The position numbers and the translations under genes were made by a program. A stretch of DNA of 64,000 nt from Nocardia sp. NRRL S-836. GTDB taxonomy: Bacteria > Actinomycetota > Actinomycetes > Mycobacteriales > Pseudonocardiaceae. Within the stretch, counting starts at the first letter, position 1, and each line of letters opens with the position of its first letter. The notes under the pieces were generated by a model. The model ran no database searches. It was not told the origin of the DNA and worked only from the letters and a program-made list of their open reading frames with translations. The stretch covers positions 62,001 to 126,000 of the forward strand of contig NZ_LGDY01000014.1 in NCBI RefSeq assembly GCF_001279525.1, read 5' to 3'. Shown here piece after piece: positions 29,920-38,616 of the stretch.

Positions 29920-31391
29920 TTGGGACGCTCCACCATCACGGTGTGCTGGTCGGCGATGGCCGGCTGCTGCGGCTTCGGCTTCGGGGCCCGCTGCGGGGCC
30001 CGCGCGGCAGCGGAGATCCGCAGGAGCAACGCGACCAGGACGTAGTTCGCCAGCAGCGACGAACCGCCTTTGGACAGGAACGGGGCGGTGATGCCCGTCA
30101 TCGGGATCAGCTTGGTGACACCGCCGACGACGATGAACACCTGGAAGCACATGGCGAACGCGAGACCGCCGCCCAGCAGCTTGCCGAAGCTGTCGCGCAC
30201 CGAGATGGCGCTGCGCAGGCCGCGCATCGCGACGACCATGTAGACCAGCAGCAGGGCCGAGAAGCCGACGAACCCGAGCTCCTCACCGATCACCGCGGTG
30301 ATGAAGTCCGTGTTCGACTCCGGGATCATCTCCGGACGGCCGGCGCCGAGGCCGGCACCACCGATGCCGCCGGTCGCGAGGCCGAAGAGCGACTGCGCGA
30401 TCTGGTAGCCGCCGCCGTCGTCGTTGTACGTGGCGATCGGGTCCGACCAGTTCGCCACGCGCTGCTGGACGTGCGTGAAGAGCTTCCACGCGATCACGGC
30501 GCCACCGGCGAACAGGCCGAGGCCGAGCACCACCCAGGCGGCGCGTTCGGTGGCGACGTAGAGCAGCACCAGCACGATGCCGAAGAACAGCAGCGAGGAG
30601 CCGAGGTCCTTCTGCAGGACCATGACCGCGACCGCCACGCCCCACGCCGCGAACAGCGGGCCGAGGTCGCGGGCACGCGGCAGGTCCATGCCGAGGAACC
30701 GGCGGCCCGCGGTGGTGAACAGGTCCCGCTTCGACACCAGGAACGCGGCGAAGAAGACCATCAGCAGGATCTTGGCGAACTCACCCGGCTGGATCGAGAA
30801 CGGGCCGATCCGCAGCCAGATCTTGGCGCCGTTGATCGTCGGCGCGATGAAGCCGGGCAGCACACCGGGCAGCAGCAGGGCGACCAGTCCGGCCAGGCCG
30901 AACGTGTAGCCGAACCGCGCCAGGGTGCGGTGGTCGGTGAGGAACTTCAGCGTGGCCGCGAACAGCAACAGGCCGATCGCGGTCCAGATGACCTGCTTGA
31001 ACGCCATCGGGTCCCACGTCGAGCCGTCGTCGAAGACGGTGCCCTCCATGGCGAGGTCGATCCGGTGGATGACCACCAGGCCGAGCCCGTTGAGCAGCGC
31101 GACGCACGGCAGGATCACCGGATCGGCGTAGGGGGCCCAGCGGCGCACGGCGAGGTGCGCGCAGGCGAACAGGCCGAGGTAGGCGAGACCCAGGTACAGG
31201 ATCCGCATGCTCAGCGAGCGTTCCTGGTTCAGCTCGACCAGTATCAGCGCCAGCGTGACGAGCCCGGCGGCGAACGAGAGCATCACCAGTTCGGTGCCGC
31301 GCCGTGTCGGCGGCCGCAGCCCTGGCGACGTGGTGGTCGCCACCGATGCGACTGGTGAGCCGTCCCCGGCCGGGGCGGGTGAGCCCTTCAA
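29916..31391 (-). CDS. rodA: RodA/FtsW-type SEDS peptidoglycan glycosyltransferase
   Basis: SEDS proteins polymerise lipid II into glycan strands together with a class B penicillin-binding protein. The 491-residue protein has about ten membrane helices. The SEDS motifs are GAKIWLRIGPFSIQPGEFAKI, LQKDLGSSLLFFG, PESNTDFITAVIGEELG and LIPMTGITAPFLSKGGSSLL. Start is the TTG at 31391 next to the pstP stop, with GGGAGGG upstream. A basic Pro-rich tail ends the protein. Confidence 0.94.
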   Translation of the reverse strand: MKGSPAPAGDGSPVASVATTTSPGLRPPTRRGTELVMLSFAAGLVTLALILVELNQERSLSMRILYLGLAYLGLFACAHLAVRRWAPYADPVILPCVALLNGLGLVVIHRIDLAMEGTVFDDGSTWDPMAFKQVIWTAIGLLLFAATLKFLTDHRTLARFGYTFGLAGLVALLLPGVLPGFIAPTINGAKIWLRIGPFSIQPGEFAKILLMVFFAAFLVSKRDLFTTAGRRFLGMDLPRARDLGPLFAAWGVAVAVMVLQKDLGSSLLFFGIVLVLLYVATERAAWVVLGLGLFAGGAVIAWKLFTHVQQRVANWSDPIATYNDDGGGYQIAQSLFGLATGGIGGAGLGAGRPEMIPESNTDFITAVIGEELGFVGFSALLLVYMVVAMRGLRSAISVRDSFGKLLGGGLAFAMCFQVFIVVGGVTKLIPMTGITAPFLSKGGSSLLANYVLVALLLRISAAARAPQRAPKPKPQQPAIADQHTVMVERPK

Positions 31392-32810
31392 CTACGGACC
31401 CTCCCGGCATTCCACGCCCGGCTTCTGCGCGGACGAGGTGAGCGAGGGTTCGGTGGTCTCGCTGCCCGACGGCGGGGGAGCCGGCGAGGACGAACCGCTC
31501 GGGGGCGGCGTCGTCGTGGTGGCCGTGGTCGTGGTCGTCGTCGGGGTGGACGAGGCCGAGGTGTCCCTGCACAACGGCAGCATGTGCGCCGTGCGCAGCA
31601 TGCGGACCGCGGCGCGGGCGCCGTCGATGCCGTTGTCGCTGCGGATGCCCTCGGTGATCGTCTTGCGACCGGCTTCCTGCAGGTCCTTCACCGCGATCGG
31701 CGTGCAGCCCGACGATCCGGGCGGGCACGAGTCCTCGACCTTCGACGAGAGCTTGAACCCGAGCACGGAGCCGTTGAGGCCGCGGAAGATCGCGACCTGG
31801 CCGTCCTCGGTCGCACCGACGTAGAACTGGGTGTTCAGCCACAGCTTGCCGCCGACCCCGGCCGCGCCGACCAGGACGAGCAGCAGGAAGACGATCGCGA
31901 ACGCCTTGAGGGCGTTGCGCTTCTTGCGCTTCGGGTCCTGCGGCGGTGGCGGCGGTGCCTCCATGCGCTGCGGCACCGGCGGGCGCTGCTGCGTGAGCGC
32001 GCTCGCCCGTGAGGCCGCGGAGTCCGGCGGGGTGTTGTGCTCCTCGCTGCCGTCACCGGCCGCGCCGCCGACGATGGGGTAGTCGTCCCCGAAGTCGACG
32101 TCCTCGACGTCCGCCACGATCACCGTGACGTTGTCGGGGCCGCCGCCCTTGAGCGCGAGCTCGATCATCCGGTCCGCACAGGCCTGCGGGTCCGGGATGC
32201 GGATCGCCTCGTCCAGCGTCTCCATCGAGACGACGCCGGACAGCCCGTCCGAGCAGAGCAGGAACCGGTCGCCCGCCCGTGCCTCGCGCACCGTGAGACT
32301 GGGCTCGAAGTCGTGACCGGTGAGCGCGCGCAGCAGCAACGAGCGCTGCGGGTGCGTCGCGGCCTCGTCCGGCGTGATCCGGCCCTCGTCGATCAACGAC
32401 TGGACGAACGTGTCGTCGTGCGTGATCTGCGCGAACCCGCCCTCGCGCAGCAGGTACGCGCGCGAGTCACCGATGTGCACCAGGCCGAGGCGGTTGCCCG
32501 CGAAGAGCACCGCGGTGAGCGTGGTGCCCATGCCCTCCAGGTCCGGGTCGCTCGCGACCAGCTCGGAGATGGCGCCGTTGCCGGCGGCGACCGCGTCGCG
32601 GAGCTTGCCGAGCAGGTCGTCGCCGGGCTCGTCGTCGTCGACGTGCGCCAGCGAGGCGATGACGACCTTGCTCGCGACCTCGCCGGCGGCGTGGCCACCC
32701 ATGCCGTCGGCGACTGCGAGCAGGCGGGGGCCCGCGTACACGGAGTCCTGGTTGTTGGAACGGACCAGGCCCCTGTCGCTGCGGGCCGCGTATCGAAGAA
32801 CCAAGGTCAT
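31392..32810 (-). CDS. pstP: PstP, PP2C-type Ser/Thr phosphatase
   Basis: PstP dephosphorylates PknA, PknB and their substrates. The 472-residue protein has a PP2C domain at about 1-240 with metal-binding motifs ADGMGGHAAGE, HIGDSRAYL, LLCSDGLSGV and GGPDNVTVIV. A linker leads to a membrane helix near 305-325 (FAIVFLLLVLVGAAGVGG). An external domain with several cysteines follows, with a Thr/Ser/Pro-rich tail. The ATG overlaps the fhaB stop by 4 nt. Confidence 0.96.
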   Translation of the reverse strand: MTLVLRYAARSDRGLVRSNNQDSVYAGPRLLAVADGMGGHAAGEVASKVVIASLAHVDDDEPGDDLLGKLRDAVAAGNGAISELVASDPDLEGMGTTLTAVLFAGNRLGLVHIGDSRAYLLREGGFAQITHDDTFVQSLIDEGRITPDEAATHPQRSLLLRALTGHDFEPSLTVREARAGDRFLLCSDGLSGVVSMETLDEAIRIPDPQACADRMIELALKGGGPDNVTVIVADVEDVDFGDDYPIVGGAAGDGSEEHNTPPDSAASRASALTQQRPPVPQRMEAPPPPPQDPKRKKRNALKAFAIVFLLLVLVGAAGVGGKLWLNTQFYVGATEDGQVAIFRGLNGSVLGFKLSSKVEDSCPPGSSGCTPIAVKDLQEAGRKTITEGIRSDNGIDGARAAVRMLRTAHMLPLCRDTSASSTPTTTTTTATTTTPPPSGSSSPAPPPSGSETTEPSLTSSAQKPGVECREGP

Positions 32811-33268
32811 GAGCGCAGCTCGATCACCGTTTTGCCAATGCGGATCGGGGTGCCGAGAGGTACGCGCAGTGGTGCGGTGACCTTGGCTCGGTCTAGGTAG
32901 GTGCCGTTCGTGGAGCCGAGGTCTTCCACGTACCAGTCGGTGCCGCGCATGGACAGCCTCGCGTGCCTGGTCGACGCGAAGTCGTCGTCCAGCACGAGAG
33001 TCGAGTCGTCCGCGCGACCGATCAGGATCGGCCGGCCGTCGAGTGAGATGCGGGTACCGGTGAGCGCGCCGTGGGTGACCACGAGCGTCCTCGGCGCCTT
33101 GCTGCCCCTCGCCGACTTGTCGGACCTCCGGAAACCGGGCAGACCTGACGCCCGGAGCCCTGAGGCCGCGTAGAGATCAGAGCGGACCACACGTAGGGCG
33201 GCCAGCACAAAGAGCCAGAGGAGCACGAGAAAGCCCGCTCTGGTCAGCTGCATCACCAGCTCTGGCAC
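32807..33268 (-). CDS. fhaB: FhaB (FipA), FHA-domain protein
   Basis: FhaB binds phosphothreonine and links PknA/PknB signalling to division proteins in mycobacteria. The 153 residues have an N-terminal membrane helix (AGFLVLLWLFVLAALRVV) and a C-terminal FHA domain with IGRADDSTLVLDD, STRHARLSM and LGSTNGTYLD. Start is GTG 33268. It lies 50 nt after fhaA in the same operon. Confidence 0.94.
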   Translation of the reverse strand: MPELVMQLTRAGFLVLLWLFVLAALRVVRSDLYAASGLRASGLPGFRRSDKSARGSKAPRTLVVTHGALTGTRISLDGRPILIGRADDSTLVLDDDFASTRHARLSMRGTDWYVEDLGSTNGTYLDRAKVTAPLRVPLGTPIRIGKTVIELRS

Positions 33269-33319
33269 CGGTTGTAACCGCTCCTGCCTTGAGTTGCCTA
33301 CCGACGCCCGTGTCGACCT

Positions 33320-34549
33320 CTAGCCCGCGGTGCGGAAGACCAGTGACGAGTGGCCGATGCGGACGACGTCGCCCTCCGCGAGCTGCCAAGTCTGCACTGG
33401 CGTGCCGTTCACCGTGGTGCCGTTGGTCGAACCGAGATCAGCGAGCATCGCACTGTGCCCGTCCCAGGTGATCTCCAGGTGGCGCCTGGACACACCCGTG
33501 TCGGGGAGGCGGAAGTCGGCTTCCTGCCCACGCCCTACGACGTTTCCACCCTGCTTGAGGTTGTACGTCCGGTTGGATCCGTCGTCGAGGTGCAGCGTCG
33601 CGTTGAGCTGGCGGTTGCCGCCCTGGACCGCGGGCGGGGCGTATCCGCCCTGGTTGTAGCCCTGGTCGTAGCCACCGGCGGGCTGGCCGTAGCCCTGGTC
33701 GTAGCCGCCGCCCGCGGGGGCGCCGCCGTAACCCTGGTCGTAGCCCTGCTGGCCGTAGCCCTGCTGCTGGCCGTACCCCTGGTCGTAGCCGCCGCCCTGC
33801 TGGCCGCCGCCGTAACCCTGGTCGTAACCCTGCTGGCCGTAGCCGGGCTGCTGGCCGCCGTAGCCCTGGTCGTAGCCGGGCTGCTGGCCGTAACCCTGGT
33901 CGTAGCCGGGCTGGCCGGCGCCGTAGCCGCCGCCCTGCTGGCCGTAACCCTGGTCGTAGCCGCCGGGCTGCTGGCCGTAGCCCTGCTGGTCGTAGCCGGG
34001 CTGCTGGCCGTAACCCTGCTGCTGGCCGTAGCCCTGCTGGTCGTAGCCGCCCTGCTGACCATAAGGGTCGTGGCCGGGCTGGCCCTGTCCTTGTCCGTAG
34101 CCGGGAGGCTGGCTCATGACTCGGTCTCCTGCGGTGCGAGGTGGTGCTGACCGTCGGCTGGCCGCTTTCACGTCGGGGTCGACGGACGAGCTGGTTCGGA
34201 ACTGTCCGGTGTGCAGCGCCTCGGAGCGCTCCAGGGAGACTACGACGTCACCATAGGTATCCCATCCGGACTCTTCCAGGTGCTCTCGCAGGCCCTCCGC
34301 GAGAAGCTGGGTGATGCGTAGTTCATCCTGCTCGTCCCCGGCAAGTCGTTCGTGGTCCTGCGGACCGAGCAGCACGACGTAGTGGTTGGGGGCTAGCAGT
34401 CTGCCACCCGCGAGCTCGCGGATGTTGCTGTCACCCTCCCGTTGCAACGCCTGTGCCACCTCTTGGGGCACGACGTTGCCGCCGAACACGCGCGCGAAGG
34501 TGTTGCCGACCAGGCCCTCGAGCTTGCGCTCGAAGCGTTGCAGGCCCAC
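33320..34549 (-). CDS. fhaA: FhaA, FHA-domain protein with long Gly/Tyr/Gln linker
   Basis: FhaA binds phosphorylated partners such as MviN and regulates cell-wall synthesis. The 409-residue protein has an N-terminal FhaA domain (about 1-130: [20 protein letters not shown] and [11 protein letters not shown]). A low-complexity linker of about 160 residues (roughly 144-303) made of [13 protein letters not shown] units follows. The C-terminal FHA domain has [20 protein letters not shown] and [14 protein letters not shown] 34549 follows GGAAGGAG; the frame extends much further upstream only across tRNA-Leu. It is the first gene of the operon. Confidence 0.94.
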   Translation of the reverse strand: MGLQRFERKLEGLVGNTFARVFGGNVVPQEVAQALQREGDSNIRELAGGRLLAPNHYVVLLGPQDHERLAGDEQDELRITQLLAEGLREHLEESGWDTYGDVVVSLERSEALHTGQFRTSSSVDPDVKAASRRSAPPRTAGDRVMSQPPGYGQGQGQPGHDPYGQQGGYDQQGYGQQQGYGQQPGYDQQGYGQQPGGYDQGYGQQGGGYGAGQPGYDQGYGQQPGYDQGYGGQQPGYGQQGYDQGYGGGQQGGGYDQGYGQQQGYGQQGYDQGYGGAPAGGGYDQGYGQPAGGYDQGYNQGGYAPPAVQGGNRQLNATLHLDDGSNRTYNLKQGGNVVGRGQEADFRLPDTGVSRRHLEITWDGHSAMLADLGSTNGTTVNGTPVQTWQLAEGDVVRIGHSSLVFRTAG

Positions 34550-34666
34550 GTCAACTCCTTCCGATCGGGCGGTCTCCTGTGCCGATCGTATCCGGGTACG
34601 ACCCGGCCTACAGGGGGCGATTAGGAACCTGGTTTGGACGCGTGCTAGTGTTCTCAACGTCTCCAG

Positions 34667-34749
34667 GGGCAAGTGGCGGAATGGCAGACGCGCACGGTTC
34701 AGGTCCGTGTGTCCGAAAGGACGTGGGGGTTCAACTCCCCCCTTGCCCA
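34667..34749 (+). tRNA. tRNA-Leu (CAG anticodon)
   Basis: The 83-nt class II cloverleaf has acceptor GGGCAAG paired with CTTGCCC and discriminator A. The anticodon loop TTCAGGT has CAG at 34700-34702. A long variable arm (GTCCGAAAGGAC) and a T arm GGGGGTTCAACTCCCC are present. CCA is not encoded. It is divergent from fhaA. Confidence 0.97.
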
Positions 34750-34763
34750 TCGAAAGACAGAGA

Positions 34764-34797
34764 GAACCCCTCTCGCGGAATCCGCGAGGGGGGTTCT
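34764..34797. terminator. Terminator of tRNA-Leu
   Basis: GAACCCC with CTCGCGGA pairs against TCCGCGAG with GGGGTTC, giving a stem of about 15 bp with one bulge, followed by TTTC. It lies 15 nt after the tRNA. Confidence 0.85.
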
Positions 34798-34865
34798 TTC
34801 GTTGATCGGCTGGATCGTATTCCTTGATCCAACAGGTGATGTCTGTCACTCGTTCGGGGGTCGGC

Positions 34866-35651
34866 ATGTGGGCGATAGCGGCGGCGGACTTCGGTGCGGA
34901 GCTCGAACTCGTGGAGCTGCCCGAACCCCAGGCGGGCCCGGACGAGCTCAAGGTGCGGATGCTCGCGGCGAGCGTGAACCCGTTCGACCGCAAAGTCGTG
35001 AACGGGATGCTTCGGAGTTCCGCAGAGCACCGGTTCCCGTTGGTTCCGGGAACCGACGGCGCGGGTGAGGTCGTGGGTTCCGGGGACAGGATTTTCGGCA
35101 CCTTCTTCCACCGCCCGGTCGGCGGCGGCACATATGCCGAGTACGTCACAGTTCCCGCGAAGAACGTGCTCGCGCCGTTGCCGGAAGGACTCGATCCCGC
35201 GATCGCCGCCGCATTGCCGACGGCGGGCATGACCGCGTTGCAGTTGGTCGAGTCGCTGGGTGACGCGAAATCCGTGCTGATCATCGGTCCGAACGGTGGC
35301 GTCGGGTCGTTCGCGGTGCAGATCGCGCGGGCGGCGGGCAAGCACGTGATCCCGATCGGCAGGGCCGACTCCCTCGTGGAAGCCGACGCGCTCATCGACC
35401 TCGTGAGCGCCGACCGCCCGTCGTTCGAGGCGAATGCGCGCTACGCGCCGTTGGCGTTCAACACGAACTACGTGTCGAGCGACGACGCGCAGAACTTCGG
35501 CATGAAGGGCTCGCGGGACGCGCTCGTGCGCCTGGCGTCGATGGTGCTGGCCGGCGAGCTCGCGGTGCCGATCGCCCGCAGGGTGCCGTTGCGCGGGGCG
35601 ACCGACGTCTTCGCAGGTCACGGCTCCGGCAAGACTGTGATCATCATGTAG
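34866..35651 (+). CDS. MDR-family quinone-oxidoreductase-like protein, short
   Basis: This 261-residue protein belongs to the zinc-independent alcohol dehydrogenase/quinone reductase superfamily. Visible motifs are the N-terminal catalytic domain ([36 protein letters not shown]) and the nucleotide-binding [18 protein letters not shown]. The part after that, normally about 60 residues longer with a GAD motif, is abbreviated. ATG 34866 follows GGGGG; an upstream ATG at 34839 is possible. NADPH-dependent quinone or enal reduction is the family role; activity here is uncertain. Confidence 0.75.
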   Translation: MWAIAAADFGAELELVELPEPQAGPDELKVRMLAASVNPFDRKVVNGMLRSSAEHRFPLVPGTDGAGEVVGSGDRIFGTFFHRPVGGGTYAEYVTVPAKNVLAPLPEGLDPAIAAALPTAGMTALQLVESLGDAKSVLIIGPNGGVGSFAVQIARAAGKHVIPIGRADSLVEADALIDLVSADRPSFEANARYAPLAFNTNYVSSDDAQNFGMKGSRDALVRLASMVLAGELAVPIARRVPLRGATDVFAGHGSGKTVIIM

Positions 35652-35966
35652 GTGGTCGTTCTGGCGCGGTGAACGGTCGGCGGCCGGTGGCCGCAACCGC
35701 TCGCCGCGGTTTTGCCGCCACGCCTGGAGCACCCACTGTGAGCAGCTCTTTTGGTGCGTCCAACCGGATTAACGTCACCCAGACGGCAGCACCGTAGGAC
35801 CGAACTCCCCGCGCCGCTCTTCGACCGGTCACCGACCGGTCGGCGCCGTCGATCGCAGGGGGTGCTGTGACCTGGGGAAGGGCCGCGCGCTTGCTGCTAA
35901 GCCTTATGCAGAGCACGAGTCGGAAACGCGGCGGACCTGCCGTCGCGGTGGCGAGGAGGCACTGGC
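35652..35966. other. Intergenic stretch without a convincing gene
   Basis: No coding feature is supported. The stretch holds a tandem ACCGGTCACCGACCGGT motif near 35821 and a purine-rich ribosome site just before 35967. A GTG at 35867 opens a frame out of phase with the next gene, which I take as a shadow. Confidence 0.5.
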
Positions 35967-36584
35967 GTGAGCAGCACCCCAGCAAGGATCGCGGCACCCG
36001 GCAGCGCACAGGGACTGTCGACGACCGCGGTCCCGGTTCCGGAACTGCCCGCGTCCGTCGAGGAGCTGGCGGCCGCCGCGGCGATCCGCCTCGGCTGGCA
36101 CGGCGTGGTCCTCCCGGAGATGGTCCTGATGGGCCGCAAGGTCGTCGTCGTGGCCGAGCTGCTGGCCGACGCCCACGCCGAGCGCGTGTGCGTGGGTGCC
36201 GGTCCCGAGGCCGACAAGACCACCGTCTCCACCTGGGTGTGGCCGGAGATGGAAGGCCGCGTCCCGCCGTGCGCCGTGCGCATCGTCGGCGTCCTGGCCG
36301 TGGCCCGCCACTGGCGCACCGCACTGGCCTCCGCGGTGCCCTTCGCCCGCTACGGCAACGCCGCCGTCGTCCTGCCGGACTCGGTCGCGTTCACTAACGA
36401 CTACCTCACGAACTGCCTGCCGCGCGTGCGCCGCTACGGCGTCTCGGTCCTGCTGGCCGACGACGAGAAGGACCTCTCCGTCGACGTGTCCGGCCGCAAC
36501 GAGTGCGTGCCCGTCGAGGACACCGCCATCACCCGATGGGTCAACGAGCTGGTCTACGAGCAGGTGCTCGCCACCGCTTCCTGA
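35967..36584 (+). CDS. Hypothetical protein, 205 residues
   Basis: Start GTG 35967 follows GCGAGGAGG. The product is soluble, Ala- and Val-rich and lacks a signal peptide or membrane helix. It contains IRLGWHGVVLPEMVLMGRKVVVVAE, then alternating hydrophobic strands and PSYGV-like turns, suggesting a compact alpha/beta fold. I do not recognise a family or catalytic motif. It precedes the NAD(P)-binding gene by 15 nt and may be co-transcribed with it. Confidence 0.65.
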   Translation: MSSTPARIAAPGSAQGLSTTAVPVPELPASVEELAAAAAIRLGWHGVVLPEMVLMGRKVVVVAELLADAHAERVCVGAGPEADKTTVSTWVWPEMEGRVPPCAVRIVGVLAVARHWRTALASAVPFARYGNAAVVLPDSVAFTNDYLTNCLPRVRRYGVSVLLADDEKDLSVDVSGRNECVPVEDTAITRWVNELVYEQVLATAS

Positions 36585-36599
36585 TCTACGGTCGGGGGC

Positions 36600-37256
36600 A
36601 TGCGAGTAGTCATAGCCGGCGGACACGGGCAGATCGCGCTGCTCCTCGAGCAGCAGCTGGCCACCCGTGGTGACGCGGCGACAGCACTGGTACGCAACCC
36701 CGATCACTTCGCTGACGTGCAGGAAGCCGGAGCCGTCCCGGTGCTGTGCGACCTGGAGTCCGCCACCGTGGACTCGGTCGCCGACTACCTGAACGGCGCG
36801 GACGCCGCGGTCTTCGCCGCCGGCGCGGGAGCAGGCTCGGGAGCCGCCCGCAAGGACACAGTGGACTTCGGGGCCGCCGCCCTGTTCGCCACGGCAGCGG
36901 CCGAGGCGGGCGTGCGGCGGTTCCTCCAGGTCTCCACGGTCGGCATCGAGTCAGCCGGCTCCCCGTCCGTGAGCCCCGAGTTCGCGGTCTACCTCAAGGC
37001 CAAGAAGGCGGCCGAGGACGACCTGAGGTCGCGTTCGCTCGACTGGACGATCCTTCGTCCCGGCCCGCTGACCGACGACGCCCCGACCGGACTCGTCACC
37101 CTGGCCGCCCCGGTGCTGCCGCGTTCGCCGGTGACCCGTGCCGACGTCGCCGCCGTGCTGGCGGAGCTGCTCACCGCTCCGCAGACCATCGGCAAGACGC
37201 TGGAGCTGGTGAACGGCGACACGCCGATCGCCGACGCCGTCCGCGCGATCCTCTAG
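36600..37256 (+). CDS. NAD(P)H-binding atypical SDR
   Basis: This 218-residue protein has the N-terminal dinucleotide motif VVIAGGHGQIALLLEQQL, a variant of GxxGxxG. It lacks the usual YxxxK of classical SDRs, as in the NmrA/YwnB-like atypical group. The conserved WTILRPGPLTDD segment and the QVSTVGIE strand support that placement. Possible roles are redox sensing or a reductase. The stop overlaps the convergent oxidase stop by 4 nt (CTAG). Confidence 0.82.
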   Translation: MRVVIAGGHGQIALLLEQQLATRGDAATALVRNPDHFADVQEAGAVPVLCDLESATVDSVADYLNGADAAVFAAGAGAGSGAARKDTVDFGAAALFATAAAEAGVRRFLQVSTVGIESAGSPSVSPEFAVYLKAKKAAEDDLRSRSLDWTILRPGPLTDDAPTGLVTLAAPVLPRSPVTRADVAAVLAELLTAPQTIGKTLELVNGDTPIADAVRAIL

Positions 37257-38533
37257 CCGAGGACGCGGTCCAGGTAGGCGTTCGTGAAGGTGCGGGTGGG
37301 GTCGACCTCGTCGCGGACGCGCAGGAAGTCGTCGAAGTGCGGGTACAGCGGCCGCAGCTCGGCAGCGGTGAGGTCGTGCATCTTGCCCCAGTGCGGGCGG
37401 CCGCCGACCGACGCGGCGATGGACGCGTACGCGTCGAAGAACGCCTTGTAGGGCATGCCGAGTGCCTGGTGCATCGAGATGTACGCGGTGTCGCGGCCGT
37501 TCGCCGTCGACAGCCAGATGTCGTCGGCCTGCGCGACCCGCACCTCGCACGGCACGATCAACGCGTCCCGGTCGCCGAGCTTGGCAGCCACCTTGCGCAG
37601 CTCGCCGATGACTTCCATCAGCGTCTCGCGCGGCACGGAGAACTCGGTCTCCACGAACCGGACCCGGCGCGGGGTCACGAAGACGTTGTGCGAGTAGTCC
37701 GAATAGGACCGTTCGGAGATCAGCGAACCGCAGAGCTCGTTGAGCTTCCTGGTGTAGCGCGGGAAGGTCTTGGCCACCTTGCACACCGCGCCGAACGCGG
37801 CGTTCTCCATGACCTCGTACTCCCAGACCTGGCGGGCCCGCGACAACGGCCGCGCGGGCTCGGGGATCCGGTTGTTGCGCTTGAGGATCACCCGGTCGGA
37901 GTGCGTGAACCAGTGGAACTCGACGTGGTCCTCCACCGCGCAGAGGTCGTCGAACTGCTCCAGCACCGCGTCGAGCCGGCCGGGTGCCTCCGAGGCCCGC
38001 AGCACGAACGACGGCACGCACCGCAGCGTGATCGTGCTGATGACGCCCAACGCGCCGAGGCCGACGCGGGCGGCGTTGAACAGCTCGGGGCGCTCGGAGC
38101 GGGAGCACGTGACCACGGTGCCGTCGGCGAGCACGAGTTCCAGCGCGGCGATCGCGGTGGCCAGGACGCCGAGCTTCGCGCCGGTACCGTGGGTGGAGGT
38201 CGACACGGCGCCGGCGACGGTCTGCGCGTCGATGTCACCGAGGTTCGGCATGGCGAGGCCGAGGCGGTGCAGGTCTGCGTTCAGGACGTGCAGCGGCGTG
38301 CCGGAACGGACCGTCACCAGGCCGGACTCGACGTCGGCCCGGACGATGCCGGTCCAGCGGTCGAGGTCGAGCGCGACCTCGGGTGCGACGGCGATGTCGT
38401 TGAACGAGTGGCCGCTGCCCCGTGCCCGCACGCGACCGCCGGACACCACGGTCGCGGCGATCTCATCGGTGCTCGCCGGGTGGACGACACGCGTCGGCGC
38501 ACAAGAAGCGGTGCGAGCCCAGTTCGTCCACAC
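37253..38533 (-). CDS. FAD-linked sugar-lactone oxidase (D-arabinono-1,4-lactone oxidase family)
   Basis: This family oxidises sugar 1,4-lactones with FAD, often with molecular oxygen as acceptor. The 426 residues begin WTNWARTASCAPTRVVHPAS. The VAO-type FAD domain shows RARGSGHSFNDIAVAP and TVAGAVSTSTHGTGAKLG. The C-terminal part has PHWGKMHDLTAAEL and the HWGK motif typical of aldonolactone oxidases. GTG 38533 follows GTGGAGG; an earlier GTG at 38545 exists. It is divergent from the PLP aldolase gene, a pairing seen in other actinobacteria. Confidence 0.85.
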   Translation of the reverse strand: MWTNWARTASCAPTRVVHPASTDEIAATVVSGGRVRARGSGHSFNDIAVAPEVALDLDRWTGIVRADVESGLVTVRSGTPLHVLNADLHRLGLAMPNLGDIDAQTVAGAVSTSTHGTGAKLGVLATAIAALELVLADGTVVTCSRSERPELFNAARVGLGALGVISTITLRCVPSFVLRASEAPGRLDAVLEQFDDLCAVEDHVEFHWFTHSDRVILKRNNRIPEPARPLSRARQVWEYEVMENAAFGAVCKVAKTFPRYTRKLNELCGSLISERSYSDYSHNVFVTPRRVRFVETEFSVPRETLMEVIGELRKVAAKLGDRDALIVPCEVRVAQADDIWLSTANGRDTAYISMHQALGMPYKAFFDAYASIAASVGGRPHWGKMHDLTAAELRPLYPHFDDFLRVRDEVDPTRTFTNAYLDRVLG

Positions 38534-38616
38534 GCGAACCTCCACGGAGTGTGACCTGCGAGTAACGTAAGTGAAAGCTCTTCACGTTTCAAGGGTTGAG
38601 GACGTACCGTCAGAAC

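Noticed and set aside
33640..34110. Repetitive DNA in fhaA that looks like a repeat array
   Set aside because: It is in frame with fhaA and encodes GYGQQ-like units. There are no unique spacers, so it is not CRISPR.
34667..34870. tRNA-Leu as a phage or island attachment site
   Set aside because: No integrase, no direct repeat of the tRNA end and no base-composition change follows; the next gene is an ordinary oxidoreductase.
35867..36397. GTG-started frame overlapping the 205-residue gene
   Set aside because: It is out of frame with the better supported gene at 35967, rich in Arg/Gly/Pro like other shadows, and has only a moderate ribosome site.
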